DNA of 64,000 nt from Coraliomargarita sinensis (GTDB lineage Bacteria; Verrucomicrobiota; Verrucomicrobiia; Opitutales; Coraliomargaritaceae): assembly GCF_003185655.1 (NCBI RefSeq), contig NZ_QHJQ01000003.1, positions 1 to 64,000 of the forward strand, in the 5' to 3' direction. Shown here in pieces: positions 1 to 9,095 of this stretch. How positions within the stretch are numbered: position 1 is the first letter of the stretch; each line of letters starts with the position of its first letter. The notes beneath the pieces are model-generated. The model was not told the origin of the DNA, did not search any database, and saw only the letters and a list, made by a program, of their open reading frames with translations. A program made the translations under genes and the position numbers.

Positions 1-126
1 CGATTCTCCAAAAACAACGCCGTCACCGAAGGCTTCCACAGAAAAATGAAACTTATACAAAGACGCGCATACGGCTTCAAAAACTTTGATAACTACCGAC
101 TCAGAGTCATCGCCCAGTGCGGTTAA
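1..126 (+). CDS. ISL3-family transposase, C-terminal fragment (cut by window edge)
   Basis: Frame 1 is open from the first base to a TAA at 124-126 and encodes 41 residues. They contain the typical end of ISL3 (DDE) transposases: an acidic residue in VTEGFHRKMKLIQRRAYGF followed by KNFDNYRLRV. The glutamate of TEGF sits where the third catalytic acidic residue of this family lies. The transposase cuts and joins the ends of its own insertion sequence. The start lies outside the window, so it is unknown whether the gene is intact. Identification is by recalled family motif. Confidence 0.85.
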   Translation, partial: RFSKNNAVTEGFHRKMKLIQRRAYGFKNFDNYRLRVIAQCG

Positions 127-184
127 ATATGAACCAAGAAAATAGAAAGGAAATGCTCCGGTCCCCAAACTTTGGTGTAGACCC
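1..184 (+). mobile_element. Right end of an ISL3-type insertion sequence
   Basis: The transposase tail is followed after about 30 bases by a C/G-rich terminal sequence, CCGGTCCCCAAACTTTGG then TGTAGACCCC, ending near 184. Read inward on the other strand this starts GGGGTCTACACC, which resembles ISL3-family terminal inverted repeats. The left end is outside the window, so the exact boundary and the usual 8-bp target duplication cannot be checked. Confidence 0.6.
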
Positions 185-217
185 CGAATTTCATAAGTCA
201 TTGATAATCAACACCAA

Positions 218-316
<99 letters not shown>

Positions 317-368
317 GGTGTGGAGCAAAATACGCTAAAATCTGAGGTCAACAGAAAATACCAGCGAA

Positions 369-1406
369 TTAGCGGATACTCGCCTCGGCAGAGGACTGAG
401 CCACCGGCAGGCCGCGAATCATTCGCCAGAGGCGGTTGAATGCTCCGCCCGAAACCTCCCGGAAGTACTTTAGTTGCGTGTGCGTATTGGCATTCGACGG
501 ATCGATGGTGACGCCCCACAGGGGAACGATTGAGTCGGGATACATGGCGTAGCGCAAATCGCCCGCGACGAGAGGTGAGTTTTCATGCAGGAACAGATAG
601 CCCTGCGAAAAGAACCGAAAACGTTCGATGTCACGCCAGAGTACGGAATCCGGATCCATCAGTGCATAAGCGTCCAGTTCGTCAAAGGCCCGTACAGTCG
701 CTCCGGGATAGTGGCGATCCTCAAGTCCCGGAAAGGTCCGGACGCCATCCACGTGGTAGTTATCTCCGTTACGGTAAACCAGGCGCCAAAGCAGGATGTT
801 ACCAAGTGACGGACGTGCCGTGAGTTCTGTCGGCGTGTGCCCGCGTTGATTCGCTAAAGAGCGCGCATAATCCTCGGCCTGTTCGCGTTGATAGACTCCC
901 ACAGTTAAATAAAGACACAAAAAGAGCAGCGCCCCGCGAGCGAAGCGATGGCTTCGCCGACACCAGGCGAATATCAGGCAGACCACCAGGGGCAGTGTGA
1001 AAATCGGATCGATGATCGAGATGATATCCCACGACTCTCTGTGGTTGAAAAATGGCCAATAAAGGAGTGTCCCGTAGCTGGTGCAGGCATCAATCAAGCC
1101 GTGCGTCAGTGTCGCGACCACTCCAAAAACCACTAGTTGCCGCAGAGGCATTTTTCTGGCGAAGATGATCTTGTAGAGCATCGCCACCAGACCGCCGATA
1201 ACAGGAGCGAGCAAGAGCGCATGAGTAAAGTGCCGGTGATACTCCAGCGATAGCAGCGGATCCTCCTCGGAACGGATAAGGACGTCCAGATCCGGCGCGC
1301 CACCAGCAAGCGCCCCGAGCACAAGTGCATGCCTGATATCGGCAGGCTTTCGAGCGACCGCCACGGCAGCGGCAGCCCCGACACTCATTTGAGTTAAAGG
1401 ATCCAT
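369..1406 (-). CDS. Membrane-bound metal-dependent hydrolase (DUF457/YbcI-YdjM family)
   Basis: A 345-residue integral membrane protein. Conserved polar motifs of the DUF457 family are visible near the N-terminus: GGAPDLDVL (Asp39, Asp41), YHRHFTHALLL (His57, His59, His62) and THGLIDACTSYG (His102, Asp106). In this family such residues probably bind metal. Several hydrophobic helices lie between residues 60 and 190, and the C-terminal half is soluble and less conserved. The ATG at 1406 is preferred over an upstream TTG that would add nine residues. Substrate and role are unknown. It is transcribed towards the tRNA and stands alone. Confidence 0.8.
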   Translation of the reverse strand: MDPLTQMSVGAAAAVAVARKPADIRHALVLGALAGGAPDLDVLIRSEEDPLLSLEYHRHFTHALLLAPVIGGLVAMLYKIIFARKMPLRQLVVFGVVATLTHGLIDACTSYGTLLYWPFFNHRESWDIISIIDPIFTLPLVVCLIFAWCRRSHRFARGALLFLCLYLTVGVYQREQAEDYARSLANQRGHTPTELTARPSLGNILLWRLVYRNGDNYHVDGVRTFPGLEDRHYPGATVRAFDELDAYALMDPDSVLWRDIERFRFFSQGYLFLHENSPLVAGDLRYAMYPDSIVPLWGVTIDPSNANTHTQLKYFREVSGGAFNRLWRMIRGLPVAQSSAEASIR

Positions 1407-1490
1407 AAGCTGAACTTGAGATGAATTCCCCAAGAAGCAACTATTGTAAATTTTTCTTCAAAATTCTGGATTAGGTGCATATGGTTAGGC

Positions 1491-2021
1491 ATGTCTACTA
1501 AATCTAAACTATACCTGTTATGCGCCCTACCCCTTCTGGCAGTTTCAGCACATGCCGGAGAATTCGAATGGTCGGACCTTGCACTCCGTGTAGGCTTCGA
1601 TGCCGAGAACCGGGTTGATGTGAAAAGTTACGAACTGATCTCCACCCTCGATAGCCCCTGGAGCTGGACGATCAGTGATCGCTTTGAAGTCGACCTGGGC
1701 CTTGAGTTCGGCCTGGGCGCACTCGACGGCGAGGGAGAGACCGCTTTTCTCGGACACCTGGGCCCTGCTTTGGAAATTGAGTTTGGCGACTTCCCGCTTG
1801 AGTTGATTGTTTCAAGCGGACCGGCCCTGCTTTCCGAACATGAATTTGATAATCTGGACCTTGGGGGAAGCTTTCAATTCATGAGTGCCGTGGGTTTTGA
1901 CTTCGAGGTTACCGATGAGTGGACTCTGGGCTATCGTTACCTGCACATCTCAAACGCCGGCCTGCACGATGAGAATCCCGGCATGAACTTGCACGCACTG
2001 AGCCTCGCCTACGAGTTTTAG
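1491..2021 (+). CDS. pagL: PagL-like lipid A 3-O-deacylase (acyloxyacyl hydrolase family)
   Basis: A 176-residue outer-membrane beta-barrel protein. It has a clear Sec signal peptide (MSTKSKLYLLCALPLLAVSA, cut after AHA), alternating barrel strands, and a C-terminal YEF that ends with the aromatic residue expected for BAM-dependent insertion. The motif HISNAGL (His152, Ser154) matches the active site of PagL, which removes the 3-O acyl chain from lipid A in the outer membrane. Where Pseudomonas PagL has its catalytic Glu, this protein seems to have Asn166 (NPGMN); that alignment is from memory. It is followed 48 bp downstream by waaA, giving a small lipid A/LPS pair. Confidence 0.8.
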   Translation: MSTKSKLYLLCALPLLAVSAHAGEFEWSDLALRVGFDAENRVDVKSYELISTLDSPWSWTISDRFEVDLGLEFGLGALDGEGETAFLGHLGPALEIEFGDFPLELIVSSGPALLSEHEFDNLDLGGSFQFMSAVGFDFEVTDEWTLGYRYLHISNAGLHDENPGMNLHALSLAYEF

Positions 2022-2069
2022 GTACATTTTCACTTCTCAACCAGTCGATTTCGGATTGTATCGCGGTAG

Positions 2070-3368
2070 ATGATTCTTCTCTACCGGATAATTTTTTTGC
2101 CAGCGCTTGTTCTGGCCTTGCCCTACTATCTTTTTCGCATGTGGCGGCGGGGAGGCTACGGCAAAGACTTTCAGCATCGTTTGGGGCGTTTCCGTCGACT
2201 GGATACACCGCGTGAGAATGTTAAGCGGGTTTGGCTGCAAGCTGTCAGTGTCGGCGAGGTTCTGGCGGTGGGCCCATTAATCGATGCACTTCAGGCGCAT
2301 GGAAAAGTCGAAATTGTTTTAACGACGACCACCAGCACCGGTTACACCGAAGCGCTCAAACGCTACGCCGACCGCGTCCAGAGCATAGGTATTTTCCCTT
2401 TGGATTTCTGGCTCTGCTCGCGTCTCGCATGGAAAAGAATTCAACCTGATGCCATCATACTGACTGAAGGCGAACTCTGGCCGGAGCACCTTCACCAGGC
2501 AAAACTCCGTGAAGTCCCGTGCTATCTGGTCAATGCCCGCATGTCGGATAGGAGTTTTAAACGGTATGCCAAATTTTCTTCTTTCGCCTGCCGTTTACTC
2601 GACAAATTCCGCATGATCTACGCGGCCAGCGATCATGATGCACATCGCCTTGAAAGGCTCGGCGCGGATCCCGAGCGCATCCATATGACCGGCAGCATCA
2701 AGCTCGACGTGCCCCTTCCTACGGAGCTTGAAGAGGCCACGCGTGAAGAACTCATCAATGAATTGGGATTTCAGGCGGACGATAGCGCTTCTTCCCTAGT
2801 TCTTCTCGGATCCTCCACCTGGCCCGGCGAAGAAACCGCACTCATCGAATCCCTTCACGCGGTCCGAGCAAAAGGCACGGACCTGCGACTACTCCTGGTA
2901 CCCCGCCACGCGGAGCGAGGCCCCTCTCTCAAGCGACTGCTTCAAGAGTGTAACCTTCCCTGGCACCAACGCTCAAGCGGCACAAAGCCGGAAGAGCAGA
3001 TTATCGTCTATCTGGCCGACACCACCGGTGAGCTGAGCCGTCTCACCCAGGTTGCCGACTTCGCCTTTGTCGGTAAGAGTCTGCCACCGAATGAAGGCGG
3101 CCAGACTCCCATCGAAGCCGCCGGACTCGGTGTCCCCGTACTTATGGGGCCGAATATGAATAACTTTAAAGCGGTCGCGTCATCACTCGTCCAAATCGGG
3201 GCTGCCGAAACTGTCGCAGATACAGCGACGCTCACAGAAGGGGTAAAAGCTCTGGCCAACGATGCGAAAAAAAGAGAACGAATGAGTGCAATTGGCCGCG
3301 AGTGGCATCGAAAAAACCGCGGAAGTTGTCAGCGCATTGCAGAGTCTATCCTTGAATCACTTGCCTGA
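2070..3368 (+). CDS. waaA: 3-deoxy-D-manno-octulosonic acid (Kdo) transferase
   Basis: A 432-residue GT30 glycosyltransferase that adds Kdo from CMP-Kdo to lipid IVA at the cytoplasmic face of the inner membrane. An N-terminal membrane anchor (residues 2-22) is followed by the family motifs VSVGEVLAVGPLI, LTEGELWPEHL, NARMSDRSFKRY, MTGSIKLD, LLGSSTWPGEE and LLVPRHAERG. Length is normal. The last 40 bases overlap convergently with the MscS gene on the other strand. With the PagL-like gene just upstream, the pair covers making and trimming of lipid A-Kdo. Confidence 0.95.
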   Translation: MILLYRIIFLPALVLALPYYLFRMWRRGGYGKDFQHRLGRFRRLDTPRENVKRVWLQAVSVGEVLAVGPLIDALQAHGKVEIVLTTTTSTGYTEALKRYADRVQSIGIFPLDFWLCSRLAWKRIQPDAIILTEGELWPEHLHQAKLREVPCYLVNARMSDRSFKRYAKFSSFACRLLDKFRMIYAASDHDAHRLERLGADPERIHMTGSIKLDVPLPTELEEATREELINELGFQADDSASSLVLLGSSTWPGEETALIESLHAVRAKGTDLRLLLVPRHAERGPSLKRLLQECNLPWHQRSSGTKPEEQIIVYLADTTGELSRLTQVADFAFVGKSLPPNEGGQTPIEAAGLGVPVLMGPNMNNFKAVASSLVQIGAAETVADTATLTEGVKALANDAKKRERMSAIGREWHRKNRGSCQRIAESILESLA

Positions 3369-4249
3369 GCAGGCATCTGGCCGGAATCCGAGTGCAGGTC
3401 GAAACTGTGGGTGCGGATTCCCTCGCGCTTGAAGGCACCGATCAGTTTTTCCGCAACCTCAACGCGGATAAGCCATGCGTTGAGAGGACTGTCCACCCAC
3501 ATCGCCAGCCAGCATTCTATCGTTTGCATCTGCATGTTCATAATCCAAAGCTGCGGATCCTCATCACCAGCCAAATGTTCACTTTCTTTGGCAGCTGAGA
3601 TAGCCACCTCGCGCAGTTGTGCTATGTCGGTATCGTAATCGACATGGAATTTTAAACGCGCCCAGATGTAACCGTCCTTTGAAGAATAATGGAGCACCTC
3701 CTTGGTCAGCATTTGACTGTTCGGGATGAGATAACGCCGCCAGTCCCAAAGCTTCACCTTGGTATGTGTCGGGGTAATATCTTCAATCGTCCCGTACTCA
3801 CCATCAAGCATCACGGTGTGCCCCCGCCGGAATTGCTTGGAAAAAGTAACCACGTAGCCCGCAATTAAATTTTCCAGTAACGGTCTGGCTGCGATACCAA
3901 TCAGGACGGCACCACCCGCACCCAACACGGAGATGACACCTGCGGAAAACTTTCCCAAAAAGGGGAAGAAGGCGAACCCCATCCAAACGACAAAAAACAC
4001 TGAAAAGAAAGTGCGGCGGATAATCGAAAACTGGTTGTCCACCGACTCCAAAGCGCTGGAGCGCTGCTTCTCGATCGGTGCGCCCTCAGGCGCTGCGGGA
4101 CCGGCCGTAATATCGGTAAAGCTGAAGTATTTTAAACGGGCGATGCTCCGGGCCTGCGTCTGGTCGATGACGAAGACAATGACCCGATAGAGCACCAAAC
4201 CGACGACTAGAACACTCGCGATGTAAATTAGCTCATATGGGCTCGGCAT
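3329..4249 (-). CDS. MscS-family mechanosensitive ion channel
   Basis: A 306-residue inner-membrane channel. Transmembrane segments lie near residues 5-28 and 83-105, followed by the pore-lining third helix, rich in Gly and Ala (VISVLGAGGAVLIGIAARPL), and the conserved beta domain (LDGEYGTIEDITPTHTKVK, then YLIPNSQML). MscS channels open under membrane tension and release solutes after osmotic downshock. The C-terminal alpha/beta domain ends in a low-complexity Ser/Asp-rich tail. It has fewer helices than the large MscK-type channels. The 3' end overlaps waaA by 40 bp. Confidence 0.92.
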   Translation of the reverse strand: MPSPYELIYIASVLVVGLVLYRVIVFVIDQTQARSIARLKYFSFTDITAGPAAPEGAPIEKQRSSALESVDNQFSIIRRTFFSVFFVVWMGFAFFPFLGKFSAGVISVLGAGGAVLIGIAARPLLENLIAGYVVTFSKQFRRGHTVMLDGEYGTIEDITPTHTKVKLWDWRRYLIPNSQMLTKEVLHYSSKDGYIWARLKFHVDYDTDIAQLREVAISAAKESEHLAGDEDPQLWIMNMQMQTIECWLAMWVDSPLNAWLIRVEVAEKLIGAFKREGIRTHSFDLHSDSGQMPAQASDSRIDSAMR

Positions 4250-4302
4250 GGTATGAAATCCTCCTACTCAGAGATTCTTTTCAATCCTGAAATTAATTTA
4301 AT

Positions 4303-4761
4303 TCAAACTCCGATCTGACGCAGCACTTCATAAGTAGCGATGCCGGCAGCTGTGGAAAGGTTGAGCGAACGCATCGCCGGATTTTTCTGCGGGATTGTGA
4401 TACGCGTCTCCGTGAGTTCTTGGTGTAACCAATCCGGAGCACCGTGCCCTTCGTTGCCGAAAACCAGCCCGTCCCCATCACGGTATTCGGCATCCCAGTA
4501 GGTTCGCTCCGCTTTGGTGGTGAACAGCCAAAGACGCCCTTGAGGTGAGTCACTGCTTGATTTAAAGGCGCTCCAGTCGTCGTGGTGATGCACATCCAGC
4601 GACTTCCAGTAATCCATACCGCTGCGCCTGAGATGCTTGTCCGTAATCGTGAACCCAAGAGGATGGATCAGATGCAGTCGGCATCCGTTAATGGCACAAA
4701 GTCGGCCGATATTACCGGTATTTTGCGGAATCTCCGGGTTGAATAGAACAATATGCAGCAT
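4303..4761 (-). CDS. trmL: tRNA (cytidine(34)-2'-O)-methyltransferase, SPOUT family
   Basis: A 152-residue SPOUT methyltransferase that 2'-O-methylates the wobble base of leucine tRNAs. It starts MLHIVLFNPEIPQNTGNIGR and carries the SAM-binding trefoil-knot motifs VFGNEGHGAPDWL and RSLNLSTAAGIATYEVLRQ, as in TrmL/YibK. The ATG at 4761 was chosen because the family begins here. An upstream in-frame extension of 59 residues covers the heptamer repeat and is not protein-like. No Shine-Dalgarno is visible. Confidence 0.93.
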   Translation of the reverse strand: MLHIVLFNPEIPQNTGNIGRLCAINGCRLHLIHPLGFTITDKHLRRSGMDYWKSLDVHHHDDWSAFKSSSDSPQGRLWLFTTKAERTYWDAEYRDGDGLVFGNEGHGAPDWLHQELTETRITIPQKNPAMRSLNLSTAAGIATYEVLRQIGV

Positions 4762-4835
4762 GCGGATAATGAGGTATGAAAGTGAGAAGGTATGAAGGTG
4801 GCGAGGTCGGGTTCTGGAAAGTCCGACAGACAAGC

Positions 4836-4877
4836 CTCTGGCTTCTGGCTTCTGGCTTCTGGCTTCTGGCTTCTGGC
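4836..4877. repeat. Tandem heptamer TTCTGGC (five perfect copies plus one diverged)
   Basis: CTCTGGC at 4836-4842 is followed by five exact TTCTGGC units at 4843-4877. The array lies in the spacer between trmL and dgkA. Just before it (4768-4806) lies a looser purine-rich repeat built on GAAGGT. Such arrays are prone to slippage and would differ between strains. Confidence 0.95.
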
Positions 4878-4883
4878 TTGAAC

Positions 4884-5321
4884 CTAAAAGAAGCTGCTCC
4901 AGTTCACAACGATCACCGACAACCAGCAAATGAAGCAATTCAAAAGGCTGAGAAGAACGGCTGCGCTACCCATATCCTTGGCACGCTTGGCCAACGGGCG
5001 ATTTTGCATGGAAATATCATCCACCACGGACTCGATCGCGGAATTCAACAGTTCGACGATCAAGACGAGAATGATGCTGGCGACGAGGAACAGATGCTCC
5101 ACCAGACTGACACGCATCAAAAAAGACAAGGGCACAAGCACCGCTGCCAGCACCGCTTCCTGGCGAAAAGCGGCTTCATGCTTCAAGGTCGAGGCCAGCC
5201 CGTCAAACGAGTAAAACAATGCCTTCACGACACGTTTAACACCGGCGTTTTTATGAAATTTTGGATCGATATCGTCTGAGTCCATTGAATGGAAGAGTTG
5301 ATAAAAGTGTTCACTCTGCAC
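4884..5321 (-). CDS. dgkA: Diacylglycerol kinase (DgkA family)
   Basis: A small, three-helix inner-membrane kinase that phosphorylates diacylglycerol (or undecaprenol) with ATP, recycling lipid released during envelope polymer synthesis. Family signatures are visible: KHEAAFRQE in the surface helix, [16 protein letters not shown], and [15 protein letters not shown], with helices at about 56-75, 78-98 and 122-142. The N-terminal 25 residues are extra compared with E. coli. The GTG at 5321 has an AGGG nine bases upstream; an ATG at 5285 is an alternative start that removes 12 residues. It is divergent from glpK. Confidence 0.9.
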   Translation of the reverse strand: MQSEHFYQLFHSMDSDDIDPKFHKNAGVKRVVKALFYSFDGLASTLKHEAAFRQEAVLAAVLVPLSFLMRVSLVEHLFLVASIILVLIVELLNSAIESVVDDISMQNRPLAKRAKDMGSAAVLLSLLNCFICWLSVIVVNWSSFF

Positions 5322-5366
5322 AAGGTCGCCCTAAAGTCGAACTTCAAACTCTCCCCGCCAGCGCGC

Positions 5367-6863
5367 ATGCCCCAGGACAAATACATACTCGCCTTTGACC
5401 AGGGAACAACCAGCTCCCGTTCCATCCTGTTCAACCGCTCCGGCGAAATTGTGGCCACGGCACAGCAGGAATTCGAACAAATTTACCCGCAACCCGGTTG
5501 GGTCGAGCACGACCCGATGAAGATTTGGTCGAGCCAGAATGCAACGGCTGCCGACGCCCTCTCCAAGGCAAACCTGAGCGCGGATGACATTGCCGCCGTC
5601 GGCCTGACAAACCAGAGAGAGACTACGATTGTTTGGGACAAAGAATCCGGCAAGCCGGTTTACAACGCCATCGTCTGGCAGGATCGCCGGACGGCCGACT
5701 ACTGCCGGGAACTAAAGCAAGACGGCATTGAAAACATGGTATCACAGCGCACGGGCCTGCGCATCGACCCCTACTTTGCCGGTACCAAGTTACGTTGGAT
5801 TCTGGAGAACGTGGACGGCGTACGCGAGCGAGCCGAAGCGGGTGAGCTACTCTTCGGCACTGTCGATTGCTGGCTCCTCTGGCAACTGACGGGGCGCAAC
5901 GTTCACGCAACTGACATCACCAATGCCAGCCGCACCCTCCTCTACAATATCGAACAGGACGACTGGGATGAAGAACTGCTGCGGCTTTTCGAGATTCCAC
6001 GTTGTCTGTTGCCGGAAGTACGTTCAAGTTCCGAGATTTACGGAGAAGTGCACCCTAAGCTTCATCCCGCAGGAGCACCCATTTCCGGTATTGCTGGAGA
6101 CCAGCATGCCGCCCTCTTCGGTCAGGCCTGCTTCAAGCCGGGCATGGCGAAAAACACCTACGGGACCGGCTGCTTCCTACTCATGCAAATGGGAGACAAG
6201 CCGGTCCGGTCGAAAAACAATCTTCTCACAACCGTCGCCTGGCGCATCGGCGATCACACCGAATACGCACTGGAAGGCTCCGTCTTTGTCGGCGGAGCGG
6301 TGATTCAATGGCTGCGTGATGAACTGGAACTGGTTCGTGACGTTCATGAGCTCAATCGCCTTGCCGCCAGCGTCGAGGATAGCAACGGGCTTTTTCTGGT
6401 GCCCGCGTTTGCCGGGCTCGGTGCCCCGCATTGGGACCCTTACGCCCGCGGCGCCGCCCTGGGGATGACCCGAGGGACCAACCGGGCACATTTCTGCCGG
6501 GCCGCGCTTGAATCCATTGCCTTCCAGAGTGCCGACCTGATCACCGCAATGCAAAAGGACAGCGGTCTCAGCCTGAGGGAACTGCGGGTGGATGGCGGCG
6601 CAGCCAACAGTGACCCACTCATGCAATTCCAGGCCGACTTACTCCAGGAAAGCGTCCTGCGCCCGGGTTGCACCGAAACCACGGCCATGGGAGCAGCCTA
6701 CCTAGCCGGGCTTGCCATCGGTTTTTGGGATTCGCCTGAATCTGTGGCGCAGAACTGGCAGAGCGAACGAAGCTTCGAACCTCAACGCAACGGCGACGAA
6801 ATACAGGCCCTCCGCGCCGGGTGGGATAAGGCGGTCGAGCGTGCCAAAGGCTGGGCTGATTGA
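5367..6863 (+). CDS. glpK: Glycerol kinase
   Basis: A 498-residue FGGY-family kinase that makes sn-glycerol-3-phosphate from glycerol and ATP in the cytosol. Motifs are [13 protein letters not shown] at the N-terminus (phosphate-1 loop), [27 protein letters not shown] and [19 protein letters not shown]. The ATG at 5367 fits the family start ([13 protein letters not shown]); an in-frame ATG at 5289 would add 26 unrelated residues and overlap dgkA. There is no glycerol facilitator or glpD beside it. A shared hairpin terminator separates it from tpiA, which faces it. Confidence 0.97.
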   Translation: MPQDKYILAFDQGTTSSRSILFNRSGEIVATAQQEFEQIYPQPGWVEHDPMKIWSSQNATAADALSKANLSADDIAAVGLTNQRETTIVWDKESGKPVYNAIVWQDRRTADYCRELKQDGIENMVSQRTGLRIDPYFAGTKLRWILENVDGVRERAEAGELLFGTVDCWLLWQLTGRNVHATDITNASRTLLYNIEQDDWDEELLRLFEIPRCLLPEVRSSSEIYGEVHPKLHPAGAPISGIAGDQHAALFGQACFKPGMAKNTYGTGCFLLMQMGDKPVRSKNNLLTTVAWRIGDHTEYALEGSVFVGGAVIQWLRDELELVRDVHELNRLAASVEDSNGLFLVPAFAGLGAPHWDPYARGAALGMTRGTNRAHFCRAALESIAFQSADLITAMQKDSGLSLRELRVDGGAANSDPLMQFQADLLQESVLRPGCTETTAMGAAYLAGLAIGFWDSPESVAQNWQSERSFEPQRNGDEIQALRAGWDKAVERAKGWAD

Positions 6864-6888
6864 GGGGCCCGGGGTGTTTGAAAATAAA

Positions 6889-6916
6889 AAAGGCCGGGGC
6901 AAATGCCCCGGCCTTT
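6889..6916. terminator. Bidirectional intrinsic terminator between glpK and tpiA
   Basis: A perfect 12-bp stem AAAGGCCGGGGC / GCCCCGGCCTTT with an AAAT loop. Runs of A before and T after the stem give a U tail in both directions (AAAATAAAAAA on the left serves the minus strand). It sits between two convergent genes. Confidence 0.93.
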
Positions 6917-6939
6917 GTCGTGAAATTCAGCTTCTTCCC

Positions 6940-7716
6940 TTATTTGGAAAGCTCAACCGCCGCTTCGACGATACCGCCGAAGTCGTTGGCTTTGAGCGAA
7001 GCACCACCGATGAGACCACCGTCGATGTTCTTTTGGGCGAGGAGCTCGGCCGCATTGCCCGGCTTCATGGAACCCCCGTAGAGAATACGCACCTTCTCAG
7101 CAGTATCCTCATCGAAGAGACCAGCGAGCAGGCAGCGGATTTCAGCGTGCACTTCTTCGGCCATCTCCGGCGTTGCCGTCTTGCCTGTGCCGATCGCCCA
7201 AACGGGCTCGTAAGCAATGACGAGATTTTCGGCTTGCGCGGCAGTGACACCGGAAAGGGCACCTTCGGTTTGCGTCTTGATGACTTCGGAAACTTTGCCG
7301 GCTTCACGCTCTTCCAAAGTTTCACCGATGCAAACGATCGGCTTCAGGTTCGCCTCAAGAGCGGCCAAGGTCTTCTTGTTCACGGTTTCGTCGGTTTCGC
7401 CGAAATATTGGCGACGCTCGGAGTGCCCGAGGATGACGAAGTTGCAGTAGAGGTGGCGCAACATTTCGGCGGAAATCTCGCCGGTGTAGGCACCGGAGGC
7501 TTCGTAGTGCATGTTTTGCGCGCCCAGCTGAACGTTGGATTCGTTGACGACCTTGGACACCGCTTCGAGCGTAGTGAAGGTCGGGCAAACACAGACGGAA
7601 ACGTCGGTTTGCTGACCAAACATGCTGACGACTTGGGAGGCCAGTTCAGCGCCTTCAGCGGAGTTGAGATTCATCTTCCAGTTGCCGGCGATGAGATATT
7701 TACGGGATGTGCTCAT
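6940..7716 (-). CDS. tpiA: Triosephosphate isomerase
   Basis: A 258-residue TIM-barrel enzyme interconverting dihydroxyacetone phosphate and glyceraldehyde-3-phosphate. Catalytic residues are all present: Lys in AGNWKMNLN, His in VILGHSERRQYF, Glu in YEPVWAIGTGKTA, and the phosphate-binding loop LYGGSMKPGNA. Length is normal. It is the last gene of a gap, pgk, tpiA block, 37 bp downstream of pgk. The bases before the ATG are A/T-rich without a clear Shine-Dalgarno. Confidence 0.98.
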   Translation of the reverse strand: MSTSRKYLIAGNWKMNLNSAEGAELASQVVSMFGQQTDVSVCVCPTFTTLEAVSKVVNESNVQLGAQNMHYEASGAYTGEISAEMLRHLYCNFVILGHSERRQYFGETDETVNKKTLAALEANLKPIVCIGETLEEREAGKVSEVIKTQTEGALSGVTAAQAENLVIAYEPVWAIGTGKTATPEMAEEVHAEIRCLLAGLFDEDTAEKVRILYGGSMKPGNAAELLAQKNIDGGLIGGASLKANDFGGIVEAAVELSK

Positions 7717-7753
7717 TGTGAGATTTTTAATTTATGATTAATGATTGCAGAGT

Positions 7754-8947
7754 TTACGCCTGGTCGAGGGCGGTGACACCGGGCAGTTCTTTCCCTTCCA
7801 GGAATTCAAGGGACGCGCCACCACCGGTGCTCATGAAGGTGACCTTGTCGCTGTAGCCGGACATGTTGATGGCCTTGACCGAGTCGCCACCCCCGATGAT
7901 GGAGATGCCGTCGGATTCAGCGATGGTTTCCGCGATAGCGAAAGTGCCCTTATTGCAGGCATCGATCTCGAAGATCCCCATAGGTCCGTTCCAGAGAACG
8001 GTCTTGGCGGCCGCAACCTCGGCCTTGAAGAGCTCGATGCTCTTGGGGCCGATGTCCACCCCTTCCCATCCGTCGTCGATATTTCCTTCGAAATACTTGG
8101 ACTCGCCTACGGTGCCCGCACCGAAATCGAGGTCCTTGACTGCAAGGTTATCGGCAGGCAGAAGGAATTTGACGCCCTTCTCCTTGGCTTTTTCCAATGC
8201 GAATTTGGCCGTATCGATATGATCGGGTTCGCTGAGCGACTCGCCGACCTTGCGGCCTTCGGCCAAGGCAAAGGTATAGGCCATGGCACCACCGATGATG
8301 ATCGTATCGGCCTTTTCCAGAAGTGCATCGATCACCTTGATCTTATCGGAAACCTTGGCACCACCGAGAATAACAGTAAAAGGACGCTCGGGATTCGCCG
8401 TTTTGTCCCCGAGGTAAGCGAGCTCCTTCTCGATTAGAAAACCACAGACACAGGGCGAAAGATGTTTCGTGACACCTGCCGTCGACGCATGGGCGCGGTG
8501 CGCGGTGCCGAACGCGTCGTTGACATATGCCTCGGCGCACTTGGCCAGAGCCGCGGCAAATTCGGAATCATTGTCCGTCTCGCCTTCGTAGAAACGAACA
8601 TTCTCAAGCAGCGCGATCTCGCCGTCTTTCAACTTGGCGACTTCGGCTTCGACTTCCTCACCGATGCAATCGTTGAGGAAATGAACAGACTGGCCCAGTT
8701 TGTCGGACAGATCCTTTGCCACCGGAGCGAGGCTGAACTCGGGCTTCTTCTCACCCTTCGGTCGCCCGAGGTGGCTGCAGAGGATGACCTTGGCCCCCTG
8801 CTCGACCAGATGCTTGATCGTAGGCAGCGCGGCAACGATACGGGAATCGTCGGAAACTGCGCCATCCTTGAGCGGCACGTTGAAGTCACAGCGGACCAGC
8901 ACACGCTGTCCGGCAAGGTTTACGTCTTTGATGGTTTTTGTAGCCAT
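7754..8947 (-). CDS. pgk: Phosphoglycerate kinase
   Basis: A 397-residue glycolytic kinase transferring phosphate from 1,3-bisphosphoglycerate to ADP. Substrate-binding motifs RCDFNVPLKDG and CSHLGRPKGEKKP lie in the N-domain, and the nucleotide-binding GGAKVSDKI and GIFEIDACNKGT plus the hinge IIGGGDSVKAI lie in the C-domain. Length is standard. It is probably cotranscribed with tpiA and separated from gap by a 228-bp spacer with a terminator. A small CCGGC-GCA-GCCGG hairpin lies about 10 bases before its ATG. Confidence 0.98.
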   Translation of the reverse strand: MATKTIKDVNLAGQRVLVRCDFNVPLKDGAVSDDSRIVAALPTIKHLVEQGAKVILCSHLGRPKGEKKPEFSLAPVAKDLSDKLGQSVHFLNDCIGEEVEAEVAKLKDGEIALLENVRFYEGETDNDSEFAAALAKCAEAYVNDAFGTAHRAHASTAGVTKHLSPCVCGFLIEKELAYLGDKTANPERPFTVILGGAKVSDKIKVIDALLEKADTIIIGGAMAYTFALAEGRKVGESLSEPDHIDTAKFALEKAKEKGVKFLLPADNLAVKDLDFGAGTVGESKYFEGNIDDGWEGVDIGPKSIELFKAEVAAAKTVLWNGPMGIFEIDACNKGTFAIAETIAESDGISIIGGGDSVKAINMSGYSDKVTFMSTGGGASLEFLEGKELPGVTALDQA

Positions 8948-9015
8948 ATTTATAAGTGTTCCGGCTGCGCCGGTAGTTGCTTGTTGAGTCGTTGAGTGGT
9001 AAAGAGATCGGTTGA

Positions 9016-9050
9016 CCCGCCTTCGCCCGCCGAGCGGGACTACGGCGTGG
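9016..9050. repeat. Imperfect palindrome in the gap-pgk spacer
   Basis: A GC-rich nested inverted repeat (CCCGCC...GGCGTGG outside, GCCCGC-CGA-GCGGGA inside) with no coding potential. It has the look of a short interspersed palindromic element. Only one copy was recognised in the window. Confidence 0.4.
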
Positions 9051-9095
9051 TTTTTTGTTCTGATCAGCGTTAAATACGCTGGAGAACAAAATAAA

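Noticed and set aside
6712..7737. Long plus-strand open frame (341 residues) opposite tpiA
   Set aside because: It lies antisense to a complete triosephosphate isomerase and has no recognisable domain. It arises from the GC-biased codons of tpiA.
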